A stretch of DNA of 64,000 nt from Baaleninema simplex PCC 7105 (GTDB lineage: Bacteria > Cyanobacteriota > Cyanobacteriia > Cyanobacteriales > Geitlerinemataceae). Below, one piece after another: positions 1 through 8,585 of the stretch. The position numbers were made by a program, and so were the translations under genes. The stretch lies in NCBI RefSeq assembly GCF_000332355.1, contig NZ_KB235957.1:125818-189817 (forward strand). Direction: 5' to 3'. How positions within the stretch are numbered: position 1 is the stretch's first letter; each line of letters starts with the position of its first letter. The notes below the pieces were generated by a model. That model saw only the letters and a program-made list of their open reading frames with translations. It did no database searches and had not been told where the DNA came from.

Positions 1-1002
1 ACCCACCCCCGAGAGGATCGCGGTAAAGTACTTCAGACTCGCCTGGCCCTGTTGGTAAATGACGCGGGGAGAATCGACCCGTAGTAACAGGGTGGGACGG
101 CCGTAGATATCGTTGAGGAGGGTATATCCGGCGATCGAGTCGGTGGTCGAAAACGCGAGATCGGTCGGTGGCAGAGACGAGCGAAAAACAGCGGTGTCAG
201 TGGCGCGATCGCCCGGTTCGGAGGGATGTCGATCGGGTGTTTCGGCTAGGGGAGTGATGGCGATCGCGCCGTCGAGTTCGAGATTGCCCGAGCGAGCGAA
301 GTTTTGGGAGATGTCCACGCCGCGATCGATGCTTTCGAGCGCTTGTCTGGCGTTGTCGGGGAGGTCGGTATCGTCCACGTCGTAGACGTTCAGAGACAGT
401 TGCGTGCGGTTGCCGATGTGCTGGATTTCGGGTCGGTCGAGATCCCGCGCGACGATTAAGGTGCCTCGCGCCGGCCCGGTGGCGCTACTGGTGACGATCG
501 GACGCGACACGACGGTCATCACGCGATCGCGCAGTTTGAGAAGTCCAGAGACGCTGTCGTTCGCCTCCTCGTGTTGGAGTAGGGGACTTTCGGGTCGTAA
601 GTGACTCGTCAAGCCTTCGGGAAGGGGGGCGGCAGTTTGACTCCGGCGATCGAACCCTTTACTAAATTGAATGTTTCCCTCGCGATCGACAAAAACCATT
701 ACGTTAAGATTGAGATAGGAAAACGTCGAATCGACGAGGTTCGATCTCACGTACTCTCGATTGCCGGTTTGCATGAACTCATAGGTATCGTCCCACTCCG
801 CATAGTCGCGGGCCATGGTGTTGGTGCTGGCAATTTCCGAGGCGATCGCGCCGAGGGCGTGGACAACATCTTGGCGAACGTAGCGTTCTTCGAGGCGATC
901 GAAGTCGCGCAGTAAAACGAACGAAGAGGTGGCGTATAACATTAAATTGAGCGCCACCAACGCCGCACCGACGATGAGTAAGGTTTTTTTGCGTAATTTC
1001 AT
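1..1002 (-). CDS. CHASE4-domain membrane sensor protein (C-terminus outside window)
   Basis: The frame stays open from an ATG at 1002 to the window edge, giving at least 334 residues, so the C-terminal output domain is not visible. An N-terminal hydrophobic helix (about residues 6-30) is followed by a periplasmic region with the CHASE4 signature: ARDYAEWDDTYEFM near residue 65, a Y..SNL segment, then FVDREGNIQFSKGFD. A second hydrophobic stretch begins at the cut end (YFTAILSGVG). CHASE4 proteins sense extracytoplasmic ligands and pass the signal to histidine kinase, GGDEF/EAL or methyl-accepting modules. Which output applies here cannot be told. It is transcribed divergently from the VWA gene. 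Confidence 0.8.
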   Translation of the reverse strand, partial: MKLRKKTLLIVGAALVALNLMLYATSSFVLLRDFDRLEERYVRQDVVHALGAIASEIASTNTMARDYAEWDDTYEFMQTGNREYVRSNLVDSTFSYLNLNVMVFVDREGNIQFSKGFDRRSQTAAPLPEGLTSHLRPESPLLQHEEANDSVSGLLKLRDRVMTVVSRPIVTSSATGPARGTLIVARDLDRPEIQHIGNRTQLSLNVYDVDDTDLPDNARQALESIDRGVDISQNFARSGNLELDGAIAITPLAETPDRHPSEPGDRATDTAVFRSSLPPTDLAFSTTDSIAGYTLLNDIYGRPTLLLRVDSPRVIYQQGQASLKYFTAILSGVG

Positions 1003-1170
1003 GCCGGAGTGGAAGAAGACGACCAGTCTGGAACAGAAACGAGATGCACCGATGGAAGGGGAAACCTATCGCGTATCGAAGTATACCTACTGCCTAAATT
1101 GTATAGATTTAACGGGAATTCGGAACTCGCACCCCACAACAATTAATACTTTACTCAAGTAATATTGCCT

Positions 1171-2316
1171 GTGACTTCAACTTCAGACCCACAACGTTGG
1201 CGTCGTTGGCGTCTGGTTCTCGGCTCCGATGCTGACGAGGATTCGACGACTGACAGCAGCACGCTCGACACTCGAGATTTAGCACTCGATCGCACCCTGT
1301 CTGCTCTTTACGATTCCGACCGTCGGGGAGGCTTGGGTAGTTCCTCTCCACACGTTGCCCGTTGGCTCGGCGACATCCGATCCTATTTTCCCAATTCTGT
1401 GGTGAAAGTGATGCAGCAAGACGCAATTTCGCGTCTGGATTTGCGGCAAATGCTCCTCGAACCGGAACTGTTAAACCAAGTGGAACCGGACGTGTGCTTG
1501 GTGGCAGACTTACTCGCCCTCAAAGACACCATGCCCGTCGAAACCCGAGAAACTGCCCGTCAGGTAGTACGTCGGGTCGTCGAAGATCTCAACCGCCGTT
1601 TGGCAGAAACCACCCGCCAAGCCGTTGTCGGAAGTCTCGATCGCGCCCAGCGAAACCGCCGACCCCGCTACCGAGAAATTAATTGGAACCGGACGATTCG
1701 CGCCAACTTGAAGCACTATCGACCCGAATACGGCACGATAATTCCCGAAAGGCTAGTCGGGTACGGTCGAAAACGGTCTTCTCTTCAGGATATCGTGCTG
1801 TGTATCGACCAGAGTGGGTCGATGGCCACGTCGTTGGTGTATGCTAGCGTCTTCGGGGCAGTTTTGGCCTCTCTCTCGGCCGCGAACGTCCGTCTGGTGG
1901 CGTTCGATACGTCGGTCGTCGATTTGACGGAGGATCTCGACGATCCCGTAGAGGTGCTGTTCGGATTGCAACTCGGCGGCGGAACGGATATCCAACAGGC
2001 GCTGGCCTACTGTCAAACTCAGATTCACCGACCGCTCGATACGGTTTTAGTGTTGGTGAGCGATTTGTTTGAAGGGGGTAATGCTGAGGCTCTGTTCGAT
2101 CGCGTCGAACGATTGGTGGCGTCTGGGGTTTGCGTCGTCGTGCTTTTGGCACTGAACGATGATGGCGCTCCCGAGTTTTCTCATGCCAATGCCGAACGGT
2201 TGTCCGCGTTAGGGGTTCCCAGTTTTGCCTGTACGCCGGATTTGTTTCCCGAGTTGATGGCGGCGGCGATTCAGCGACGAGATTTGACACAGTGGATGAG
2301 TAAATATTTGGATTAG
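1171..2316 (+). CDS. CoxE-like von Willebrand factor A domain protein
   Basis: The roughly 381-residue protein has an N-terminal RWRLVLG helix, a helical middle rich in Arg (DRAQRNRRPRYREINW), and a C-terminal VWA domain with a MIDAS loop DQSGSM near residue 213 and the GGGTD second metal loop. This arrangement matches VWA proteins that elsewhere sit in operons with a MoxR AAA+ ATPase, a SWIM zinc-finger protein and DUF5682/DUF5691 proteins. None of those partners is next to it here, so it appears orphaned. A GTG at 1171 is preferred; a TTG at 1165 is also in frame. No clear Shine-Dalgarno sequence precedes either. Function unknown; an ATPase-linked chaperone or conflict role is inferred from the family. 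Confidence 0.8.
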   Translation: MTSTSDPQRWRRWRLVLGSDADEDSTTDSSTLDTRDLALDRTLSALYDSDRRGGLGSSSPHVARWLGDIRSYFPNSVVKVMQQDAISRLDLRQMLLEPELLNQVEPDVCLVADLLALKDTMPVETRETARQVVRRVVEDLNRRLAETTRQAVVGSLDRAQRNRRPRYREINWNRTIRANLKHYRPEYGTIIPERLVGYGRKRSSLQDIVLCIDQSGSMATSLVYASVFGAVLASLSAANVRLVAFDTSVVDLTEDLDDPVEVLFGLQLGGGTDIQQALAYCQTQIHRPLDTVLVLVSDLFEGGNAEALFDRVERLVASGVCVVVLLALNDDGAPEFSHANAERLSALGVPSFACTPDLFPELMAAAIQRRDLTQWMSKYLD

Positions 2317-2693
2317 TTTGAGTGGTTTTCTTCACCACAGAGACACAGAGAGGAGAGAGGAATTCGGTTATTAAAAATAAAAAATTTCTGATTCCCCATT
2401 CCCGATTCCCTTTTTGTCTCAATTTTGTCACACAACTGATTTAGGGTTGTTATGGGGAGGTATCTGTGAACCTAGCCCGATCGTTTTCTCACCTCTGGAA
2501 ATTAAACGATCGCCAATTCTCCCAACTGTTCCCCGAGCCGGTGTTTCCTGTTCCCAACCTCGACCAACCGCCTTTTTCAGTAAACCCTAGTTAAATTAAT
2601 TTCAATGCGGCGATCGTGGGAATTGCAGAGGGGCGATCGCGACTTTTTGAGACAATAGAGGGCGTTCTCCGTCACGTCACCGGACACCTGGTT
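2317..2693. other. intergenic spacer with heptamer tract and partial dispersed repeat
   Basis: No convincing gene is present. The spacer holds a short run of CCCCATTCCCGATTCCC-type heptamers (about 2392-2411). At 2427-2453 lies one end of a dispersed repeat, TGTCACACAACTGATTTAGG and following bases, matching repeat ends at 22610-22703 and 34113-34246. The far end of this copy is missing. Confidence 0.6.
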
Positions 2694-3383
2694 ATGCTCG
2701 ATTCTCGACTTCGCGGTACGATCGTCTCCTGTCAAGCTCCGGCGGACTCTCCGCTTCACGATGCTTATGTTATTGCTGCGATGGCGCAGGCGTCGGTGTT
2801 GCGCGGGGCGGTGGCGGTTCGCATCGACTCCCCGGAACATATCCGAGCCGTACGCGATCGCCTCCCCGACACGCCGATAATTGGCTTGTGGAAACAAGTA
2901 CTTCCCGATTCCGAAGTTTATATTACGCCGCAGTTTCACCACGCGCGATCGGTGGCTGAAGCGGGAGCCGATATTATTGCCATTGATGCCACGTTGCGCC
3001 CGCGTCCGGGGGGAGAACGGTTTTCGGACATCGCGAAACGGGTACGGGAGGAGTTGGGGAAGCGGGTGATGGCAGATATCGATTCGATCGCGGCCGCGAT
3101 CGCCGCAACCGAGGCGGGAGTCGATATTATCGGAACGACGCTGTACGGGTATACACCGCAGACGCAACACTTGAAACCTCCCGGCTTCGAGTTGTTAGCA
3201 GAGATGGTGCGGCGGCTCGATGGATTCCTGGTGTGTGAAGGGGGGATTGCTTCGCCAGACATGGCCGAACGGGCGATCGCGATCGGTGCTGATGCGGTGG
3301 TGGTGGGAACGGCGATTACGGGAATCGACATCCTGGTCGATCGCTATTGTACTCGTGTCGATGCTGCCCGGCGATCGACTTAA
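2694..3383 (+). CDS. nanE: putative N-acetylmannosamine-6-phosphate 2-epimerase
   Basis: The 229-residue TIM-barrel protein matches the NanE family in length and motifs. These are an N-terminal RGTIVSCQAPADSPLHD, GLWKQ with the conserved Lys, AGADIIAIDAT, the VMADIDS strand with its acidic residues, IIGTTLYGYT, and a C-terminal phosphate-binding GGIASP...GADAVVVGTAIT. NanE interconverts ManNAc-6-P and GlcNAc-6-P in the cytoplasm. The ATG at 2694 is chosen because the reading frame upstream has only a GTG at 2616 and adds residues absent from the family. No other sialic-acid catabolic genes are visible nearby, so its physiological substrate is uncertain. Confidence 0.85.
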   Translation: MLDSRLRGTIVSCQAPADSPLHDAYVIAAMAQASVLRGAVAVRIDSPEHIRAVRDRLPDTPIIGLWKQVLPDSEVYITPQFHHARSVAEAGADIIAIDATLRPRPGGERFSDIAKRVREELGKRVMADIDSIAAAIAATEAGVDIIGTTLYGYTPQTQHLKPPGFELLAEMVRRLDGFLVCEGGIASPDMAERAIAIGADAVVVGTAITGIDILVDRYCTRVDAARRST

Positions 3384-3527
3384 CTGGGAAATTCTCTCAG
3401 ACTGACGCACGGTCAAGGGAATTTTGCTCGATGTCAGACGGAAATCAGGTAGGGTGGGAGGTTCGCCAGTTTCTCAGTGTCGGCGGTTATGCTGGGGCTA
3501 AAGTGCTGTAAGTGCGAGAGAGAACCG

Positions 3528-3938
3528 ATGGAACCGATCGAATGGGGACTGGTGGCGATCGCGGCGGTGATGTTGAAAAAAGCCGCTGAAACTACCAGCG
3601 AGACGGTGACTAAAGATATGCTGGCGGCGGCGTTGCCTCCCGTCAAGTCTGCCGCCACAAAACTCTCGACGCAGTTGCGCGATCGCGTGAGTCAGTTCGG
3701 CGATCGCGTACAGAAGCGGCTTCCGGCGGAAGCAAACCCCTTCGACAATCCGGAACTGTTGGCGGAAATGGTAGAAGTGGAAGTCGAAGATCCTGAAATG
3801 GCGGCGGTTGTGGAGGAAGTCGAGGCGCAACTTCCGCCTATTGAAATTAAGATCGATCGCCGCAAGCAACAAGGTATCGTGATAAACGACAGCGCCACGG
3901 CGAACTTCAACCAAAAAATCGAGCAAAATTTCAGCTAG
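3528..3938 (+). CDS. small Bell-like putative effector with C-terminal signalling motif
   Basis: This 136-residue protein starts at an ATG preceded by a GAGAGAG ribosome-binding site. Residues 1-20 (MEPIEWGLVAIAAVMLKKAA) form a short hydrophobic helix followed by a helical middle and a strongly acidic stretch (about 76-100). The last 25 residues carry KQQGIVINDS and end QKIEQNFS. The first half of that motif recurs almost unchanged at the N-terminus of the NACHT protein 8 bp downstream (KQQGINANDS). A hydrophobic N-terminal domain with a short C-terminal Asn/Gln motif, next to an NLR bearing the same motif, is the layout described for Bell-domain effectors with bacterial amyloid signalling sequences. 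Assignment to that class is inference; family membership was not tested. Confidence 0.6.
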   Translation: MEPIEWGLVAIAAVMLKKAAETTSETVTKDMLAAALPPVKSAATKLSTQLRDRVSQFGDRVQKRLPAEANPFDNPELLAEMVEVEVEDPEMAAVVEEVEAQLPPIEIKIDRRKQQGIVINDSATANFNQKIEQNFS

Positions 3939-3945
3939 AACGGCG

Positions 3946-5871
3946 ATGACGGGCGATCGCAAACAGCAAGGCATCAACGCCAACGACAGCACGAAGGTCG
4001 ATATCGCGCAGGTGGTGCAGCACTTCGCACCCCCCGAATCGCGCGACCGAACTGAAACCAAACTACTCGACGCCGTAAAAAACGAAGTGGCGGGACGGTT
4101 GGCGCAATCCCTCCACCAGCGCGTTTACGTGGAACTCGACAAAACCGAAGATTCCACCCAAGTTGTACCCCCTTGGAGCCTGGACGTAAAACTCGGGAAT
4201 GCGTCGAGCCAACGATGTCCCGAGGGAATCCACATCGTCGATATCTTCGACAGAGCGGAAATCGGCGGACGTTTGCTCGTCCTGGGTGCGCCGGGTTCGG
4301 GAAAAACCACGATGCTGTTGCAACTGGCGGAGGAATTAGTCAAACGAGGACAGGAAAACGCCGCTTATCCCGTTCCCGTGTTGCTCAACCTGTCGGCGTG
4401 GAAGTCGGAGTTTCGAGACATCCCCAGTTGGATGGTGTCCGATTTGAAGCTGAAATACGGGGTGCGGAAAGATATCACCGAAAAATGGATTGAAGAGGGG
4501 CGAATTTTACCGCTCCTCGACGGTTTAGACGAGTTGATGTCCCAGCGTCAGGAAACTTGCGTGCAGGCGCTCAACGAGTTTTTACCGACTTGGAGCGGTA
4601 CGCCGTTGGTGGTGTGTTCCCGTTTGGAAGAATATCAGCTTTACGAGACGAATTTGGGGCTGAACGGTGCGGTGATTTTACAACCGTTGACGGACAGACA
4701 AATTGAAACGTACTTGCGTAGTGCGAAGTGTGACTGGCTTTGGGATGCAGTTCGGATCGACGCGGACGTTATGGATGCAAAAACGGGATTGGCACGATCG
4801 CCATTGTTGCTGACGATTTTGGTGTTATCCAGCGATAAATTACCTGTTGAATTGTGGAAGCAGCAGGAAAGCGTGACGGAGCGGCGACGAATCTTGTTCG
4901 AGGCGTATATTGATGCGAGGTTGCAACGACCGTATCGGGGTGGGGCTAATTTACCTGCAACACAACACGGTCGAAAGCCTTACGAGAAAGACAAAAAAAC
5001 GAAGTATTGGTTGGGCTGGCTGGCAGTGCGGTTGATTGAGGAGTATGACACCGAATTTTTCATTGAAGAACTACAGCCTTACTATATAGAGAGTCGTCGT
5101 CAAAAAATTGTTTATGGACTTACTATTGGCTTGGTTTATGGGCTAGTTATTGGATTGTTCGTCGCCCTGGTTACTTCTCTTTTCTTCAATTTCCTTCATG
5201 GTCTAGTTTGGGGGTTATTTTGGGGATTAATTTTTTTTATAAAAGGTATCCAAGAAACTCCAGATTTTAAAACTATTGAATGCAAGAGTTTGTACTGGAA
5301 TTTTAATTTGAAGAAGATCTTGAAAAAGGCAATATATATCCTTGTTTTCTCTCTGGTTTGTATCTTGTTTTTTGTTTTGATGTTTTATTCAATTTTAGGA
5401 GTCCTACACGGATTAATATATGGTATTTTTTATGCATTCAGTGTTGGGATTGCAATATTGTCAACCTCCGAGAAAAAATCAAGTAGATTTGTGGAAAATC
5501 AGGATATTTACCATCCACTAATAAAATCATTGACCTCAAGTCTTCTTCTAATACCACTATGTATGTTAATTCCTATATCGATTCACTTTTTGTATGCTCC
5601 CATGAAGTATAAAGAGATTTTAGGGCAAGGTATTGGTTTAAGCTTTGCATTAGGAACTTTAAGTCCCTTGGGTAATAGTATATTGAATGCGATCGATCAT
5701 TTAGCTCTCCGCATTACCCTTTGGCTTTTTGGTTACAGCCCCTGGAACTACCGTACATTTCTTCGCTACTGCACCGAACGGGGTTTTCTCCAGCGGGTTG
5801 GCGGTGGCTATCGCTTCGTTCACGCTCTCCTACGGGAACACTTCGCGAAAGAGTATGGGGATTTAAAATAG
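3946..5871 (+). CDS. NACHT-family NTPase with polytopic membrane C-terminus
   Basis: In this 641-residue protein, residues 4-27 contain the motif shared with the preceding gene (KQQGINANDS...QVVQHF). The NACHT core follows: Walker A GAPGSGKTT (114-122), Walker B LPLLDGLDEL (about 188-197), a sensor VVCSR, and the typical cyanobacterial segment RRRILFEAYIDARLQ. From about residue 380 to 560 the protein has several Gly-rich hydrophobic spans, then a soluble tail with YRFVHALLREHFA, a common NACHT end. It lies 8 bp after the small protein, so the two are probably co-transcribed. NACHT proteins act as STAND-type sensors in innate immunity and phage defence. The membrane part is markedly AT-richer than the N-terminal half, suggesting domain replacement. 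Confidence 0.85.
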   Translation: MTGDRKQQGINANDSTKVDIAQVVQHFAPPESRDRTETKLLDAVKNEVAGRLAQSLHQRVYVELDKTEDSTQVVPPWSLDVKLGNASSQRCPEGIHIVDIFDRAEIGGRLLVLGAPGSGKTTMLLQLAEELVKRGQENAAYPVPVLLNLSAWKSEFRDIPSWMVSDLKLKYGVRKDITEKWIEEGRILPLLDGLDELMSQRQETCVQALNEFLPTWSGTPLVVCSRLEEYQLYETNLGLNGAVILQPLTDRQIETYLRSAKCDWLWDAVRIDADVMDAKTGLARSPLLLTILVLSSDKLPVELWKQQESVTERRRILFEAYIDARLQRPYRGGANLPATQHGRKPYEKDKKTKYWLGWLAVRLIEEYDTEFFIEELQPYYIESRRQKIVYGLTIGLVYGLVIGLFVALVTSLFFNFLHGLVWGLFWGLIFFIKGIQETPDFKTIECKSLYWNFNLKKILKKAIYILVFSLVCILFFVLMFYSILGVLHGLIYGIFYAFSVGIAILSTSEKKSSRFVENQDIYHPLIKSLTSSLLLIPLCMLIPISIHFLYAPMKYKEILGQGIGLSFALGTLSPLGNSILNAIDHLALRITLWLFGYSPWNYRTFLRYCTERGFLQRVGGGYRFVHALLREHFAKEYGDLK

Positions 5872-5986
5872 AAATTGAGAGAGCTAGTACAAGCTAAAAC
5901 AATATATTTTAGGAAAAATCGAACACTTTCGCAGTCAATTCTCTATCTCTGTAACAGTCTGATTCAATTTTTACCCATCGCTCTGG

Positions 5987-6019
5987 TATTAACACGATCT
6001 CCCGGCTATCATGTTAATA
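5987..6019. promoter_or_regulatory. candidate HigA operator (inverted repeat)
   Basis: A perfect 8-bp inverted repeat TATTAACA (5987-5994) and TGTTAATA (6012-6019) is separated by 17 bp and ends on the A of the higB start codon. Antitoxin-controlled operators in this position are standard for higBA modules. Binding here is inferred. Confidence 0.45.
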
Positions 6020-6312
6020 TGATTCTCTCGTTCAAAAATAGAGGAACCGAAGATATCTTCGATGGCAACGACTCAAAGGCTGCGCGTAAGCTTTGCCAGA
6101 AGACTCTTTGGGCGAGAGCGCAACGTAAACTCGACTTGTTGAACTCTGCCACCACCTTAGACGATCTGCGAATTCCTCCCAGTAATAAGCTAGAAGCCCT
6201 CAAAGGCGATCGCGAAGGACAGTACAGTATTCGAGTCAATCGCCAATATCGCATCTGTTTTAGGTGGACGACACAGGGAGCTGAAGATGTTGAGATTGTT
6301 GATTATCATTAG
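6019..6312 (+). CDS. higB: HigB-type RelE-superfamily toxin
   Basis: The 97-residue protein has the typical HigB opening (MILSFKNRGTEDIFDG), a helical hairpin (KLCQKTLWARAQRKLDLL), the LRIPPSNKLEALKGDR segment, and the C-terminal YSIRVNRQYRICFRW core carrying the Arg and Tyr residues used for ribosome-dependent mRNA cleavage. The ATG at 6019 fits the family length; an in-frame start further upstream would add about 48 unrelated residues. The toxin gene precedes its antitoxin with a 12-bp gap, the usual higBA order. Confidence 0.9.
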   Translation: MILSFKNRGTEDIFDGNDSKAARKLCQKTLWARAQRKLDLLNSATTLDDLRIPPSNKLEALKGDREGQYSIRVNRQYRICFRWTTQGAEDVEIVDYH

Positions 6313-6324
6313 AGGATTGAAACC

Positions 6325-6666
6325 ATGAGAATTCCCACAAAACGCGCCCCTTCCCACCCTGGGGAAATCTTGTTAACTGAATTTCTAGAACCTCTCGGAC
6401 TGTCACAACCCGAACTAGCTGACGCGATTCACGTTCCCTACCAGCAGATTGACGAGCTGGTTAACGGTAAGCGTGGCATTACCCCCAGTACAGCACTTCG
6501 ACTGTCTACCTTTTTGGGTAACAGTGCTGAGTTTTGGTTGAACTTACAACAAGCGTGGGAACTTTACCAAGCTCTGTACAAAGAGAAGGAAGTTTTAGCT
6601 AAAATTTCTCCATTTCAGGGAAACGATCGTACTTCTGGTATAACTTTTGGCGAAAGTAGAAAATAG
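6325..6666 (+). CDS. higA: HigA-type antitoxin, XRE/HTH family
   Basis: This 113-residue protein begins MRIPTKRAPSHPGEIL, the classic HigA start. It has a helix-turn-helix (GLSQPELADAIHVPYQQIDELVNGK, about residues 33-57) followed by the family segment ITPSTALRLSTFLGNSAEFWLNLQ. It should neutralise HigB and repress the operon. The tail beyond residue 90 is slightly longer than in many homologues. Confidence 0.9.
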   Translation: MRIPTKRAPSHPGEILLTEFLEPLGLSQPELADAIHVPYQQIDELVNGKRGITPSTALRLSTFLGNSAEFWLNLQQAWELYQALYKEKEVLAKISPFQGNDRTSGITFGESRK

Positions 6667-6942
6667 AGTTCCATTACGACAATGAAACGCTCGTGACGTT
6701 AACCGTCTCGAACGCCGCCGCGATTTTTGGAAAACTGCCAACTTAAACCCTATTTTCAGTAATTACCCTGTCTACACTCGATCGCCTGCGATCGCTCCTC
6801 AAAACACTGCTGCTAGAAATCGTCCGCCGCGATCGCGAATTTACAGCCAATTAACTCGCCGAACTCACGACGACTCTTGAAATTCCAAATCCGAGTAAGG
6901 ATAAAAATCGATACGGCGGCAAAAGCCGCCGACCCATTCTTC

Positions 6943-7791
6943 TTACCGAACCACGGGCGAACGTTCTTCGCGAACGTTGTCTAATCCCGCAGGACGCAGG
7001 GGAATTTGTTGGTTGTGGGTCATGTAGAACAGACAACCCACGAACAAGCCGCCGCCGATGAGGTTGCCAATGGTAACGGGGAGATAATCCCAGAACACTA
7101 TATCGATCGCAGAAATCGGAGCGCCGAGCATAACACCAACGTTGAGGAAGTACATATTCACGACGATGTGCTCTAAGCCGAGGGCGACGAAGGTGGCAAT
7201 GGGGAACCAGCAACCCAGGATTTTACCGGGGACGGATTTACTGGCAATTCCCAACAGGACGGCGACGCAAACCAGTAAGTTGCAGAGGATACCGCGCACG
7301 ATGAAAAGCATAAAACCCGGTGCGCCCATTTCGCGGACGGCGACGGATTTGGCGATCGCGATCGCCATGAGCTTTTCGGCGACGGCGTTGGGTTCGGCGA
7401 GGGTTCCGCCGTTGCTGAGGGAGAAGCTAATTAGGAATGCGGCGAAGGCACAACCGAGGAAGTTACCCAAGTAAACCCACAGCCAGTTGCGAACGCTGCG
7501 CGTCAGGTTGGTACGACGAGCTAGCATGGCGGTGGTCATGAGGGCGAAGTTCCCTGTTACCAGTTCCATGCCAAAAATGACGATGCTGCAAAATGCCCAC
7601 GGAAAGATGATTGCCCCGAGAACGGGGATTTGGGTTTGCACCATCGTCGTGACGGCCAGGGTGATGCCGATTCCCAAAATCGTGCCGGAGTAAAAGCCGC
7701 GCATCAAGAGGTTTTTCACGGAGAGGCGAGCTTTGTTTTCGCCAGCCTTGACGGCCGCTGCGACGAGTTCGGGGGGGGCGTTGTAATCCAC
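6943..7791 (-). CDS. formate/nitrite transporter family protein (FocA/NirC)
   Basis: A 282-residue membrane protein with six hydrophobic spans and family signatures. These include MDYNAPPELVAAAVKAGENKA at the N-terminus, the pore-loop segment GMELVTGNFALMT, a conserved VYLGNFLG helix break, and GLEHIVVNMYF with the central His. Family members are pentameric channels for formate, nitrite or hydrosulfide; the anion cannot be fixed from sequence. The cyanase gene with an NtcA promoter lies about 800 bp away in divergent orientation, which would suit a nitrogen role. In the leader, TTGAAAGTGAAT occurs twice (7809-7820 and 7824-7835). Confidence 0.9.
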   Translation of the reverse strand: MDYNAPPELVAAAVKAGENKARLSVKNLLMRGFYSGTILGIGITLAVTTMVQTQIPVLGAIIFPWAFCSIVIFGMELVTGNFALMTTAMLARRTNLTRSVRNWLWVYLGNFLGCAFAAFLISFSLSNGGTLAEPNAVAEKLMAIAIAKSVAVREMGAPGFMLFIVRGILCNLLVCVAVLLGIASKSVPGKILGCWFPIATFVALGLEHIVVNMYFLNVGVMLGAPISAIDIVFWDYLPVTIGNLIGGGLFVGCLFYMTHNQQIPLRPAGLDNVREERSPVVR

Positions 7792-8428
7792 GAGTGTTTT
7801 TCTCCCGTTTGAAAGTGAATGAGTTGAAAGTGAATCAGTCGAACGAGCGTTTTGGTGCTAGAGAAGCGCGAGGCTAAGGGTTTAATTCAGAAATTTGTAA
7901 GGCGATCGCCGGTGGGGAAACGGTTGACTCGGGTAATTGTTTCGGCAAGGTTTTCCCACGGTGACGGGGCTGAGGGGCGATCGAATTCCCCGTTGTTTTT
8001 AAAAACTGGAGGCAGCTTTCTCACAGATTTTGCGATCGCAAGTCAACCTATGGAGTGCAGCTAATGTTGAGATTTGGACTTAAAGTCACTGCAATCTGCG
8101 TTTTTTATACGAGTTAATGACATTGGTTTGGCGTTTTGGGATAGCAGTAAATACAAGACAGCCACGGCAAAAACACCGCGATCGAAAACGTGCGGTTTGC
8201 TGTTGTGACAGCTTGCAAACGAGGTCGATCGCATCCTAAAAGATGAAGTTTTATAGATTTGTGTAAATAAATACTATTTTTTACAAAGCCATGCAAAAAA
8301 CGCATAGAAATTTTACTAAAAGCGCATTTTGCTGGAATTGATGTGGCAGCGATCGTCGCTCAAATTGCCAGCAGGTCTGGATTTGCAGGCGATCGCCCGA
8401 GTCTCTATTTGACAATCGAGATAATTTT
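7792..8428. other. long divergent intergenic region
   Basis: The spacer between the FocA/NirC-type gene and cynS holds no convincing coding region. It includes HIP1 sites and the 12-bp direct repeat described for the transporter. I found no GTA-N8-TAC site oriented toward the transporter. Confidence 0.5.
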
Positions 8429-8471
8429 GTAACATTCCATACAAATTAGTCACGAACGAACGGGATATTCT
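8429..8471 (+). promoter_or_regulatory. NtcA-activated promoter of cynS
   Basis: GTA at 8429-8431, eight bases, then TAC at 8440-8442 form a perfect NtcA consensus. A TATTCT box fitting TAN3T lies at 8466-8471, exactly 23 bp after the palindrome, the canonical spacing of NtcA class II promoters. This predicts induction of cyanase under nitrogen limitation, with a leader of roughly 100 nt. Confidence 0.8.
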
Positions 8472-8585
8472 GACTGAATTTCTAAAGAAACATTTTTTTG
8501 TAAAGTCTTCAAAAAAATAAAATGGCTTGCACGAACTAAAAATCTTTGTGATACGATAAGCCTCGATGTTCTTCCTAAAACACTC

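Noticed and set aside
2577..3170. Long minus-strand frame opposite the nanE-like gene
   Set aside because: It is the antisense shadow of a well-supported gene, with Arg/His-rich composition typical of such shadows.
7809..7835. Direct repeat TTGAAAGTGAAT as a two-component regulator site
   Set aside because: Two copies in a leader with 15-bp spacing are suggestive, but no known binding motif is matched and a simple local duplication explains them.
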